Shown here in pieces: positions 7,605 through 16,248 of a stretch of 40,151 nucleotides of DNA (position 1 is its first letter; each line of letters opens with the position of its first letter). This stretch comes from ANME-2 cluster archaeon. Its GTDB lineage: Archaea; Halobacteriota; Methanosarcinia; Methanosarcinales; Methanocomedenaceae. The stretch is taken from the NCBI GenBank assembly GCA_014237145.1, contig JAAXOC010000117.1, positions 1 to 40,151 of the forward strand. The letters are read 5' to 3'. The notes beneath the pieces are model-generated. The model was not told the origin of the DNA, did no database searches, and was given only the letters and a program-made list of their open reading frames with translations. Position numbers and translations under genes: made by a program.

Positions 7605-8075
7605 TCAATAATTTTTTTTACGTTTGATCATATCTATAGATTGTTTTGCAGCTTCCTTAACTTGCTTATTTTCATCATTTAAACAATTTTCAAGTGATTT
7701 AATAACTTTTGGATTGTTCAATTTTCCGAGTGCAAGAGCTGCAACTTTTTTAACATATACATCTTTAATAGAAAGAGCTCTAATAAGTGGATCCACTGCT
7801 TTTGAATTTCCGACAAATCCCAAAGCCTCCACAACTGCTCTTAATAATCTCTTTTTACTGAAATTATCTTTATTTTCCAAAATTTTAACTAGAGGTTCTA
7901 TAACGTCTTCTCCAATATTCCCCAATGCTTTAGCTGCATATTTCCGAACACGAATATCTTCATCATCCAAAGCATGAATAAGTGGCTTTATTGCTTTTTT
8001 ATCGGAAACCTGAGTAAGACCCATTGCTGCATATTTTCTAACACTGGCATCTTCATTTATCAGAGCTTCTACCAT
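7605..8075 (-). CDS. HEAT-repeat protein (PBS-lyase type)
   Basis: The 156 residues consist of about five HEAT-like helical pairs, each with a core such as AVDPLIRALSIKDVYVKKVA and ALGKL or ALGNIG turns. Proteins of this kind are binding scaffolds; no catalytic residue can be pointed to and the partner is unknown. The frame stays open upstream of ATG 8075 to about 8190, running out of the MITE at 8165-8313, so the natural N terminus may be lost. The other HEAT ORF (9770-10843), same strand, lies on the far side of the IS110 element, and the two may be halves of one gene. Confidence 0.7.
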   Translation of the reverse strand: MVEALINEDASVRKYAAMGLTQVSDKKAIKPLIHALDDEDIRVRKYAAKALGNIGEDVIEPLVKILENKDNFSKKRLLRAVVEALGFVGNSKAVDPLIRALSIKDVYVKKVAALALGKLNNPKVIKSLENCLNDENKQVKEAAKQSIDMIKRKKNY

Positions 8076-8164
8076 AAAGTTTATATTTTTTTTGTTATAT
8101 AAACGTCCAGAAAACGCACATGAAATTCTTCGAATGACATGCTCAAAAAATGAAAGTACCCCTT

Positions 8165-8313
8165 GCAGGCTGTCCCAAAACTAAAAGCGTGTGTACAAAT
8201 CAAATGAAATCTATCTATCTGGGATAATAACATTGAATTATAATCAATAATTGCCCAATTATGATAAAATATAGCCGAATTGTATAATGTGAATTAGTTT
8301 TGGGACAGCTTGC
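8165..8313. mobile_element. 149-bp MITE
   Basis: The ends GCAGGCTGTCCCAAAACTAA and TTAGTTTTGGGACAGCTTGC are inverted repeats over 20 bp with one mismatch. The interior is AT-rich and non-coding. It is inserted next to the IS110 left side and upstream of the short HEAT ORF. No unambiguous target duplication is seen. Confidence 0.75.
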
Positions 8314-8505
8314 TTGCATAACCTTTTTTTGTTATTACTCCAACTATTCTTTGGGCAGGATAGGTTGTCATTATTTTGGTTCTTCGAAGCCGTCAGAAAA
8401 CTAACCAGTGAATTGCCATCGAAAGCTCAATTGTGACTTCGATCACGGATGCTAAATTGCCTTCGAGGCAATCACACTGCCCATTAAAAAATGAGGTAAT
8501 ATATA
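8314..8505 (+). ncRNA. IS110 left non-coding end, candidate bridge RNA region
   Basis: IS110-group elements encode a structured RNA in the non-coding stretch before the recombinase that guides target choice. These 190 bases precede the recombinase on the same strand and contain small stems: GTGACTTCGATCAC (8433-8446), ATTGCCTTCGAGGCAAT (8456-8472) and a stem around GGTTCTTCGAAGCC. Position and structure fit, but the guide loops and exact ends cannot be fixed by eye. Confidence 0.4.
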
Positions 8506-9750
8506 TTGTCAGTACTAATAAACAAAGCTTGTGGTTTAGATCTCCATAAACGTTTTTTAATAGCCACAATACTCAGCAGATCAGATGAAATGGCACAAAA
8601 GCGTTTCGAAAGGAATGACCAAGGAATTTTAGATCTCAAATCCTGGATAATCGAAAAGCAGTGTGATGTTGTTGCATGTGAATCAACAAGTGACTTTTGG
8701 GTTCCAATCTATGACACACTAATTAGTCACGTAACAGTAATTGTTGGAAATGCACGTGATATGAAGGCCTATTCTCATAAAAAGACGGATAAGATCGATT
8801 CTGAATTTATTGCACAACTTGCTTTAAATAACATGGTCAAGCCTTCAAGAGTTTTTCCCAAACACCACAGAGAATTCAGATCATATGTGCGTCTTCGTCA
8901 CAATCTTGTGCGAAAAAGAACTGATATAAAAAATCAAGCACACGCCATTCTTTCTTCGGAAATGTTTCATCTCAGTGATGTACTCACTGATATTTTTGGT
9001 AAGAATGGCAAAATGGTTCTATCAGGAATCTGTTCTGGTAAGAAGTTTGACGAAATAGTAGACAAACTCAGTCCAAATGTTCGTAAAAAGAGTGAGCAGA
9101 TCAAAGAGATTCTTGAACGTGAAATGTCTCAAAGTGCTGCAGTAAGGCTTCGAACATGCCTAAACTTGATCCAAGATATTGATGAGCAAATAAGCATTAT
9201 GGAAACACAAATGTTCAATTACGTTTACAAACATCATAAACATGATATGGATATTTTGATGTCTTGCCCAGGTATCGGTGAGTTAAGTGCTGCAACACTG
9301 ATTGCTGAAATCGGTGATTTCAATGACTTTTCATCGGGAGACAAGCTTGCTTCATGGCTTGGAATAGTACCAAATGTGTATCAATCTGCAGATAAATATT
9401 ATAATGGAAGAATCACCAAAAGAGGTTCAAAGGTAGCAAGATGGATACTAACCCAGATTGCTCAAGCAGCTTCCAGAAAGAAAGCCAGTAAGCTGAAAGA
9501 ATTTTTCAACCGGAAGAAGAAAACAATTGGATATCAAAAGGCAATAATTGCTCTGGCGAGAAAAATTGTAACGATTATATGGCATCTCATCACAAACAAT
9601 GAAATGTATGAAGATGAAACCGGTTATCAAAAAGGAGAAATTCAAAAGAGGAAGATTGTTGAGACTGCTGAAATATCCATTGATGAGAGAATATCAATAT
9701 TAAGTGAAATATTTGCAATTGTAAACAAAAAGAACACAGATGTAACATGA
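8506..9750 (+). CDS. IS110-family transposase (DEDD recombinase)
   Basis: The 414-residue enzyme has the two-part IS110 layout. The N-terminal RuvC-like DEDD domain shows Asp12 in GLDLHK, Glu near residue 59 in ACESTSDFW, and the paired acids of KKTDKIDSEFIA near residues 93-97. The C-terminal half has the helix-hairpin-helix PGIGELSAATLIAEIGD and the Ser-containing block GRITKRGSKVARW that carries the family's nucleophilic serine. It would excise and insert its element through a circular intermediate with RNA guidance. Translation starts at TTG 8506, with GAGGT (8493-8497) as ribosome binding site. The frame is intact, so the element may be active. Confidence 0.92.
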   Translation: MSVLINKACGLDLHKRFLIATILSRSDEMAQKRFERNDQGILDLKSWIIEKQCDVVACESTSDFWVPIYDTLISHVTVIVGNARDMKAYSHKKTDKIDSEFIAQLALNNMVKPSRVFPKHHREFRSYVRLRHNLVRKRTDIKNQAHAILSSEMFHLSDVLTDIFGKNGKMVLSGICSGKKFDEIVDKLSPNVRKKSEQIKEILEREMSQSAAVRLRTCLNLIQDIDEQISIMETQMFNYVYKHHKHDMDILMSCPGIGELSAATLIAEIGDFNDFSSGDKLASWLGIVPNVYQSADKYYNGRITKRGSKVARWILTQIAQAASRKKASKLKEFFNRKKKTIGYQKAIIALARKIVTIIWHLITNNEMYEDETGYQKGEIQKRKIVETAEISIDERISILSEIFAIVNKKNTDVT

Positions 9751-9768
9751 CAGATAAATATCTTTGAT

Positions 9769-9824
9769 CTTAACATCCCAGAAAATTGTTGTTTTCTTTA
9801 CAACGATAGTCACGGGATGTTAAG
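9769..9824. repeat. Two-tier hairpin at the right side of IS110
   Basis: CTTAACATCCC (9769-9779) and GGGATGTTAAG (9814-9824) are a perfect 11-bp inverted repeat. Inside it GTTGT and ACAAC form a second 5-bp stem. It begins about 18 bp after the transposase stop. It may be the target structure, part of the right end or a terminator, and it supplies the last codons of the adjoining HEAT frame. Confidence 0.6.
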
Positions 9825-10843
9825 ACTGAGGGTACTTTCATGCTAAATAATAGACTATTTGCAGCGGATAATCGAACACTTGCATTTTCATCTGTAAGTG
9901 TTTTGAAAATAATTTCGGTAGTCAATTTGTTTTTAGAATTACCAAGCCCAAATACAACGCTTTTTCGAATATCTGGGTTATTATTTTTTAAGTTTTGAAT
10001 TAAGCTTTCTAACGTTGTTTGAGTGTCTATTTTTCCAAGTAAACATGCTATATTATCTCGAACAACTTTAGATTTATCATTGAGTGATTGAATAAGGGCA
10101 TCAACAGTTCTTGTATCATCCTTTAATCTTCTATTATCCTTTAATTCCCAGAAAGATTCAGCTGCGTATTCTCTAACCTTATCATTCTCGTCACTCAAAT
10201 ATTGAATAAGGGATTCGAATGTTTTAAATTTATTAACTGTGTTAAATGCATTAAAAACCTCTTTAAGATATTCTGGAATCTGACTCTCATGAAACTTGTT
10301 TAATAGCTCTACTGCTCGCTCGTCATCAAATTCTTGAAGTGCTTCTTCTGCATAATATCTAACCTCGTCATTAATATCATTTAAGGCTTGTATTAATGGG
10401 TCGATTGCGGTTGGATCACCTAAACAACGAAGCGAATTAGCAGCAGAACATCGAGCGGCCCAATATTTATGTGATAGCACTTTTATTAAAGGTTTAACTG
10501 CTCTCTTATCCTTTAATCCTCCAAGAGAGGAAGCAGCATAATCTACTACACATTCATCTTTGTCATTTAAAGATTGGATAAGTGATTCCACTGCGCTCAA
10601 ATCTCCACATTCACCAAGTACCCTTGCAGCAAATCTTTTAACATTTTTATTACCATCTTTCAAACCTTCTTTAAGATACTCAATCTCATTAAAACCTGCC
10701 ACTTCGAAAAAAGTCTCTTCTGCTTGGCGTTGAATTTTAGGATCATTATGAGTTCACGCCTTAAGTATTCCTTTAACATCTTTATTGTCAATTAGAGATT
10801 GTATGTCAGGTTTAATAGAATCACCAGTTGATTTCATTTTCAT
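9770..10843 (-). pseudogene. HEAT-repeat protein with early in-frame TGA and altered C terminus
   Basis: Reading from ATG 10843 (or ATG 10837, which has AAAGGATG before it) gives MKMKSTGDSIKPDIQSLIDN and continues to KGILKA, then a TGA at 10754-10756. The same frame goes on without further stops through THNDPKIQRQAEE into about seven HEAT units (for example AVESLIQSLNDKDECVVDYA). A CGA-to-TGA change would explain the stop. A shorter product could start at GTG 10702 (310 residues). At the other end the HEAT pattern breaks off after LSAANSLLF, and the last 25 residues come from the inverted repeats beside IS110. The gene is therefore probably broken at both ends. Confidence 0.7.
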
Positions 10844-10980
10844 CCTTTTGTTGCAATTGCCAATATCAACATCCACAACCGTTATAATACACTTAAACCT
10901 TTCGCTGGAACAAACTTAGAAATCAAACAAGCCGGCAGAAATGCCAATCCTCAAGCACCCACCGGATGCCGCCTACATTT

Positions 10981-11087
10981 CAGACTGTCCGGTAATTCAA
11001 AATTTCGAAAAAAAGAAGGCTAAATATAGCTCTAAATCAAAAAAAGATGGATTTATTTATTAATGGTAGTAATTGTCGGACAGCCTG
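10981..11087. mobile_element. 107-bp MITE-like element
   Basis: The ends CAGACTGTCCGGTAATT and AATTGTCGGACAGCCTG are inverted repeats matching at 14 of 17 positions. The core is AT-rich and non-coding. The left end is shared with the half-site at 201-226. No clear target duplication is visible. It lies between the HEAT pseudogene and a small hypothetical gene. Confidence 0.6.
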
Positions 11088-11116
11088 TATTAGTACGGAG
11101 ATAGTTATTTTAATAA

Positions 11117-11126
11117 GTTTATATAT
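11117..11126 (+). promoter_or_regulatory. Probable TATA box
   Basis: GTTTATATAT fits the archaeal TATA element. It lies about 55 nt before the start codon at 11180, which leaves room for a short leader with the GTGAT ribosome binding site at 11172. Confidence 0.4.
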
Positions 11127-11179
11127 TACCTTTATCTATTTTATTCTATAGAGATGAATGGATATGCCAGTGTGATAAT

Positions 11180-11413
11180 ATGGATAATGACAATAATAAT
11201 CAAGAAATTGATGGTGGAGAGCAGACACCGGAAGTCCTATCAAGGAATCTTAAAATTTCAGGTGAAGATACCATAAAATTTTTGGTTAAGGACATGATTA
11301 TATCTCAATCAGGTGTTATAAAAGAAACTGGTATTTTTTTTGAATCTGGTGCGCATCAAAGAGCCATTGGAGTCATTAGACCAAAAACCACTGATGAAGA
11401 CCATGTGAGGTAG
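11180..11413 (+). CDS. Small hypothetical protein
   Basis: The 77-residue protein is not recognised. Residues 1-25 are Asn/Asp/Glu-rich and probably disordered; residues 26-70 (LKISGEDTIKFLVKDMIISQ, then VIKETGIFFESGAHQRAIGV) alternate like a small β-rich fold. There is no signal peptide or membrane segment. GTGAT lies about six bases before the ATG and a TATA-like box lies upstream, so it is likely expressed. It precedes a broken HEPN gene on the same strand, but the 115-bp gap gives no proof of co-transcription. Confidence 0.5.
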   Translation: MDNDNNNQEIDGGEQTPEVLSRNLKISGEDTIKFLVKDMIISQSGVIKETGIFFESGAHQRAIGVIRPKTTDEDHVR

Positions 11414-11527
11414 TCATATCAAAAGATAGATAAAACCGTTAATATACTTTCTCTTTTATATGGTGTAGGGGACTGGATGCCCCAATCGCCATCAGAATTT
11501 CAAATAAAAACTTAAATTACACTTTCT

Positions 11528-12097
11528 ATGAATCAAATGCATTTAGAAAGGGTAGATGACGTTTTCAAATCAATCTCAAATAAAATGAATGACGAAGAGA
11601 TGGAAATATATTTCAGAGCTTTAGGGTGGTATAAGAACGGTGTAAATGCTAAAAGTTTATTTAACAAGTTTTTAGCTTTCTACAACTCCATATAAAATTT
11701 TTCAGATGGATACCACTTCAAACACAAATCAGAATTTAAGAAGTCGAAAACTGAAAAAAACGAGTGCATACAAAAATTGTTTGAAGAATTTTCAATTACG
11801 TTGATTAGTGAGATTAAAAGAGCACATATTAACAATTGTTATGAAGAATGTTTGCAAATAAGTTCCAAAGATAAAATGAAGTTTGCTTTCGGAAATATTT
11901 TTGAAGGAGACGATGTCAAGATAAGTGAATTTTCAAACAAATTCTTTGACAAAGATGATGATTTTAAGTCAATAAGAAATGGCATAGCACATGCAGATTT
12001 ATCTGAATATCGGGAAAAAGATAAGGAACTTGTTAAAAATAACCTTTTTGAGATTCAGCATATGGCACGAGATTTTTTCGCAAAAATAATCTCGTAA
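11528..12097 (+). pseudogene. Apea-like HEPN protein with one in-frame stop
   Basis: The frame from ATG 11528 gives MNQMHLERVDDVFKSISNKM and then YFRALGWYKNGVNAKSLFNK, the pattern of large HEPN proteins of the Apea type. A TAA at 11693-11695 interrupts it after FLAFYNSI. The same frame then runs on unbroken through NFSDGYHFKHKSEF to the HEPN active-site motif in SIRNGIAHAD (R, then H four residues on) and ends at 12097. A GAA-to-TAA change would explain the stop. HEPN proteins are usually RNases in defence or toxin systems. Upstream sequence that should encode the N-terminal half is not recognisable, so it may be 5'-truncated too. Confidence 0.65.
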
Positions 12098-12323
12098 TAT
12101 TATATTGTACAACGGATGCCCTGTAATTTCATTACAGGTTGGCGCGGGTGGGACTTCGTAGATCGTTGGTGTATGCCCGAGGTCGAGATTGTTGTATAAA
12201 TGATGTGGTTTTGTGAGGTGGAACTTCATATAAGAACACCCTTGAAGGTGGACTTACAGGCAAGATAAAAACAGAAAAAATCACAAAGATACAAGATGGA
12301 AGAAGCAGTATAAAAGAAATAAG

Positions 12324-15300
12324 ATGACCCTGAACGAACTACTCACCACATCAACCAAAAGGCAGCTTGATGCAATACAACACACCCGTGGACCGCTGTT
12401 GATACTGGCAGGGGCAGGCACAGGCAAGACCACCACCATCACTACTAAGATAGCCTACATGGTGAAAGAACAGGGTATAGACCCGGGCCAGATACTTGCC
12501 CTTACCTTCTCAAGGGAGGCTGCCGGGCACATGAAGGCCAAGGTCGAGCAGCTCCTGGGAGGTCTGGAGGTACATGTCAGTACATTCCACTCCTTCTGCG
12601 CAGAGGTCATCAGGGAGAATGCTGACAAATGCGGTGTGTCCCCCGAGTTCTCCATCCTGGAAGACGTGGACACTTCCATTATGCTGCACATGAAATTAGG
12701 CATAAATATCAGGGATGCGACACTGTACACTTCATCCATCTCAAAAGCCAAGGACCTGAACATCACCATAGAGAACATGGAGGATTTCCTGCAGGGTCGA
12801 AAACAGTTACTCAGGGAAATGGAACCGGATGAGGGAAAATGGGAGCAGTTGTACCATGACAACACCACCCGGCTGAATACCTTCCACCTGCTGGACGATG
12901 CTAAAAAGAAGGCATTGAAAGAGGAAAAGAAGGGCTGGATACACTTCAACGAGGAATATACGGAATATGCCAGGTACAGGGATATGGTGCAAACCTGGAA
13001 ACGCTACGAGACCGCCAAAAAAAAGAGGAATGCACTGGATTATGGCGACCTGAACAAAAAGGCACTGGAATTCCTGCACACATACGGGACCCACGGGGCC
13101 ACTGACAGGTACAAGTATATCATTATCGATGAGTTCCAGGATACTAACTATGTCCAGTTCGAACTGATCAGACTCTTGGCAGGCAAAGAGAAGAACGTGA
13201 CCGTTGTTGCAGACCCCAACCAGACCATCTACGCATTCAGGGGTGCCTACACAAATAACATACAGGAGTTTATACGGAACTTTGATGTCGGGTCTGATGA
13301 CATTGTCTCCCTTGATGTGAGTTTCCGCTCAACCAATAAGATACTGCGGGTATCCCATGACCTGATACGGCATAACTACGGCCCTGACCAGACGGACCTG
13401 CTTATCCAGCTTCATAACAACGATGAAGTTGAGGGGGGAGATGTACACATTGTTGAGACCGCTGACGAGAATGAGGAAGCCAGGTACATTGTGGAACAGA
13501 TAGAGACATGCCTGGAACACGGGGTGGATAGGTCGGATATTGCCGTACTGTACCGGACACATACACAGGGGCGCAGGATAAGGCAGGCACTGGAAAGAAG
13601 GGGACATGCCGTACGTGTGAAGGATGATACTGATTTTTTAAAGCGCCCTGAGACCAAGACCGCACTTGCCTACCTGTACGTGCTGGATAACCTGGTCAAT
13701 CCAAGGGCAAGGGGTACAGAAAGCTGGTGGAGGCTGTTCCACTACAACCATGCACTTGATACAGGGGATTCCATAATTATTGGGGAGTACCTCAAAAAGC
13801 ACCGTGTCTCTTTTCAGGATGCCATCTACAACCATTTCAGTGAACTGGGCTTATCACCATCAGGACAGCAGGTAGTGAAGCAGATGAAACGCCGGATAGA
13901 TGGGTTGAAAGATAAACTTGTACTGGACGTTTCTGATATTTTAATAGAAATACTGGACGCATCAGGCTTAAGCCGCCAGTTCACCTTTGATGATACCAGG
14001 GAGAACAGGGAGGCTATGCTGAACCTGAGGAACCTGCATGAAATGGCCCTGAAATTCGAAACATCACACGGCAGGGAACTGGGCGATTTTATTGCTTACC
14101 TTGAGATACTGGATGAGATGGGCAAGAACCCGCCGGCTGCAAGGATAATGGAAGAAGATGCAGTGAATCTTATGACAATCCATTCATCCAAGGGCCTGGA
14201 GTTCAATACCGTGTTCGTGACAAATATGGCAAAGGACCGCTTTCCACTGTTCAGAGGTGGTGTTGAGCCATTGATACCTATTGAACTTATAGACCTGTAT
14301 CGTGACCTGCTTAAGCAGGATTTCAGTTCCAGGTCCAAACGGTTGAGTGCCATACGTGAACTGAAACGGGAGATCAAACTTGAAGAAGAGCGAAGGCTGT
14401 GCTACGTGGCCATGACCAGGGCAAGAGAACACCTGTACCTTACACTTGGTATCCGGTACGGTGCACGGGAGCGCCATCCATCGGAATTCCTTGTCGACAT
14501 TAGATATGACAACTGGAGAGCTGTGGACAAGGATGAAGTGGATGTACCTGATATCACATACCTGCGCGACAGCGAGGTAAGTTCAAGGGAGGTTATCAGG
14601 GACAGTGAGCTTGAGTGTATCAAAACCCACAGGAAAAAGCTGGTTATTGAATCCCTTGACTTGGGTTCATTTGAGGAGAACCTGGGGCACTTGCTGGCAT
14701 ACCATGCATTGAGGGATGGTAATGGTGAGGATTATCTTGACATTATTAATAGTAAATGGGACGAACTGGACCCTGCCGGACATGCAAAGGAGATACTGGA
14801 CAGGGACGGGAGTAATGAAGGTATTCCCCCTCCTTCTGATATCACATTTAGTGTTTCGGCAGTGAACACTTATTCGGAATGTCCTAAAAAGTATGAGTTA
14901 CAGCATATACTGGGCATGCCTACCCGTGATATGGAGAAGAGTGACGGGGCCATGAATATCGGAAGTTTCGTGCATAAGGTCCTGGAGAAAGCTGTACGCC
15001 AGAAGGTCTCGACCAGAAAACAGCTTGATGAGATCACCCTCACCCTGACAAAGGAGGATAAATGGAAATGGGTAGACACGGCAAAAGCAAAACCCTTACT
15101 GGATGTGTTCTGGCAGCGCAATAAATATTCTATTCAAAATAACATGATGGTGGAAAGGAGGTTCACCGTACTGCTGGGGGACCACCAGTTCAAGGGTTTC
15201 ATTGACAGGGTCGACCTGATACCAGGGTCAGATAATGAAGTGGAGATTATTGATTATAAGACAGGGAACGAACCTGGACCTGTTGAAAGGTCAAAACAAT

Positions 15301-15572
15301 TACTTTTATACGCACACGGGTTCGAACATATGTATCCTGAATACAGGGTGCAGAAGCTGACACTGGAGTTACTGGCAAAGGAAAAACCCAGGGTGTATGA
15401 ACTGGATGGTGAGGAATATATTTCCTCAAGGGTGAAACCGCTGGATAATGGTGCCCTGTCAGATATGATAGATGCAGCAGACAATATAGTTCATGATTAC
15501 CGATGCGGGTTTGACAGGATTGATGATGACTCGGTATGCAAACGCTGCGGGTACAATCTGTACTGCGGATAA
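12324..15572 (+). CDS. UvrD/Rep-type helicase fused to Fe-S PD-(D/E)XK nuclease
   Basis: The 1082-residue protein joins a superfamily 1A helicase to a RecB/AddB-type nuclease. Helicase motifs are clear: Walker A GAGTGKT (residues 30-36), STFHSFC near 86, Walker B DEFQD (269-273), motif III QTIYAFRG (300-307), SFRSTNK near 333, motif V MTIHSSKGLEF (about 617-627) and motif VI AMTRAREHL (about 696). The nuclease part has Cys853, the active-site block EVEIIDYKTG (Asp977, Lys979) and a C-terminal Cys trio (1072, 1075, 1081); the four Cys are the usual ligands of an AddB-like 4Fe-4S cluster. It probably processes double-strand breaks. It appears monocistronic, and GC content is higher than in the flanking accessory DNA. 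Confidence 0.9.
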   Translation: MTLNELLTTSTKRQLDAIQHTRGPLLILAGAGTGKTTTITTKIAYMVKEQGIDPGQILALTFSREAAGHMKAKVEQLLGGLEVHVSTFHSFCAEVIRENADKCGVSPEFSILEDVDTSIMLHMKLGINIRDATLYTSSISKAKDLNITIENMEDFLQGRKQLLREMEPDEGKWEQLYHDNTTRLNTFHLLDDAKKKALKEEKKGWIHFNEEYTEYARYRDMVQTWKRYETAKKKRNALDYGDLNKKALEFLHTYGTHGATDRYKYIIIDEFQDTNYVQFELIRLLAGKEKNVTVVADPNQTIYAFRGAYTNNIQEFIRNFDVGSDDIVSLDVSFRSTNKILRVSHDLIRHNYGPDQTDLLIQLHNNDEVEGGDVHIVETADENEEARYIVEQIETCLEHGVDRSDIAVLYRTHTQGRRIRQALERRGHAVRVKDDTDFLKRPETKTALAYLYVLDNLVNPRARGTESWWRLFHYNHALDTGDSIIIGEYLKKHRVSFQDAIYNHFSELGLSPSGQQVVKQMKRRIDGLKDKLVLDVSDILIEILDASGLSRQFTFDDTRENREAMLNLRNLHEMALKFETSHGRELGDFIAYLEILDEMGKNPPAARIMEEDAVNLMTIHSSKGLEFNTVFVTNMAKDRFPLFRGGVEPLIPIELIDLYRDLLKQDFSSRSKRLSAIRELKREIKLEEERRLCYVAMTRAREHLYLTLGIRYGARERHPSEFLVDIRYDNWRAVDKDEVDVPDITYLRDSEVSSREVIRDSELECIKTHRKKLVIESLDLGSFEENLGHLLAYHALRDGNGEDYLDIINSKWDELDPAGHAKEILDRDGSNEGIPPPSDITFSVSAVNTYSECPKKYELQHILGMPTRDMEKSDGAMNIGSFVHKVLEKAVRQKVSTRKQLDEITLTLTKEDKWKWVDTAKAKPLLDVFWQRNKYSIQNNMMVERRFTVLLGDHQFKGFIDRVDLIPGSDNEVEIIDYKTGNEPGPVERSKQLLLYAHGFEHMYPEYRVQKLTLELLAKEKPRVYELDGEEYISSRVKPLDNGALSDMIDAADNIVHDYRCGFDRIDDDSVCKRCGYNLYCG

Positions 15573-15764
15573 GCTTTGCGAAACCGGTGTAATGTTGCAC
15601 AAGGTTTTTTAAGTAGCAATGCATCTAAGGGCTGTATCTTTAGTAGACGTACGTTTAGTTGGCGTCCACATCAGAGAGATAACCGCGCCCAAAACATGAG
15701 GGGCGGCGCCGGGAAAATGTTCCGGGGCTATAGGAAATATGTTCCTATCGGAGGAAACCAATAG

Positions 15765-16235
15765 ATGGCAAAGAAAAAAGAGAATAGCGAACAGGATGAA
15801 ATTAAACATATAGTGCGTATCGCCAATACTGACCTTGAAGGTAAAAAGAGCGTACAATATTCCCTTACCGGCATCAAGGGCATAAACAGGCGCATAGCAC
15901 GTATTATTTCTGATAGATCCAATGTTGACCCGAGTGCAACAATTGGGTATCTGGATGATGAAAAGATCGATTCATTGAAAAAGACTATTGAGGAAATTAA
16001 ATCCATTTTACCCACATGGATGCTCAACAGGAGAAAAGACTTAATGACCGGGGATGACAAGCATATTCTCGCAACAGATATTCTACTTACTAAAAGAGAG
16101 GACCTGAACACCCTGAAAAAGACCAGGTCGTATAGGGGTGTCAGGCACGAGCGCGGTCATAAAGTGAGAGGCCAAAGAACAAGATCCTCAGGCAGGAGAG
16201 GGCTTACTGTGGGTGTCAAGAGGAAGCCTAAATAG
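15765..16235 (+). CDS. rps13: 30S ribosomal protein S13
   Basis: The 156-residue archaeal S13 begins with a basic leader and continues [20 protein letters not shown] and [13 protein letters not shown], the helix-turn-helix region that contacts 16S rRNA. The C terminus [20 protein letters not shown] is the conserved tail reaching the tRNA sites. It opens the S13-S4-S11-RpoD operon. TCGGAGGAAACC upstream (15748-15760) is a strong ribosome binding site. The 190-bp gap before it should hold the operon promoter; TTTTTTAAG at about 15605 is a weak TATA-like candidate. Confidence 0.97.
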   Translation: MAKKKENSEQDEIKHIVRIANTDLEGKKSVQYSLTGIKGINRRIARIISDRSNVDPSATIGYLDDEKIDSLKKTIEEIKSILPTWMLNRRKDLMTGDDKHILATDILLTKREDLNTLKKTRSYRGVRHERGHKVRGQRTRSSGRRGLTVGVKRKPK

Positions 16236-16248
16236 GTGGTGAGATCTT

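Noticed and set aside
10754-10756. In-frame TGA as selenocysteine or other recoding
   Set aside because: A HEAT scaffold has no need for Sec, no SECIS-like stem is evident, and nearby genes use TGA as an ordinary stop.
12455-15624. Many 60-160 residue ORFs antisense to the helicase-nuclease gene
   Set aside because: They overlap a fully supported 1082-residue protein and show no family resemblance.
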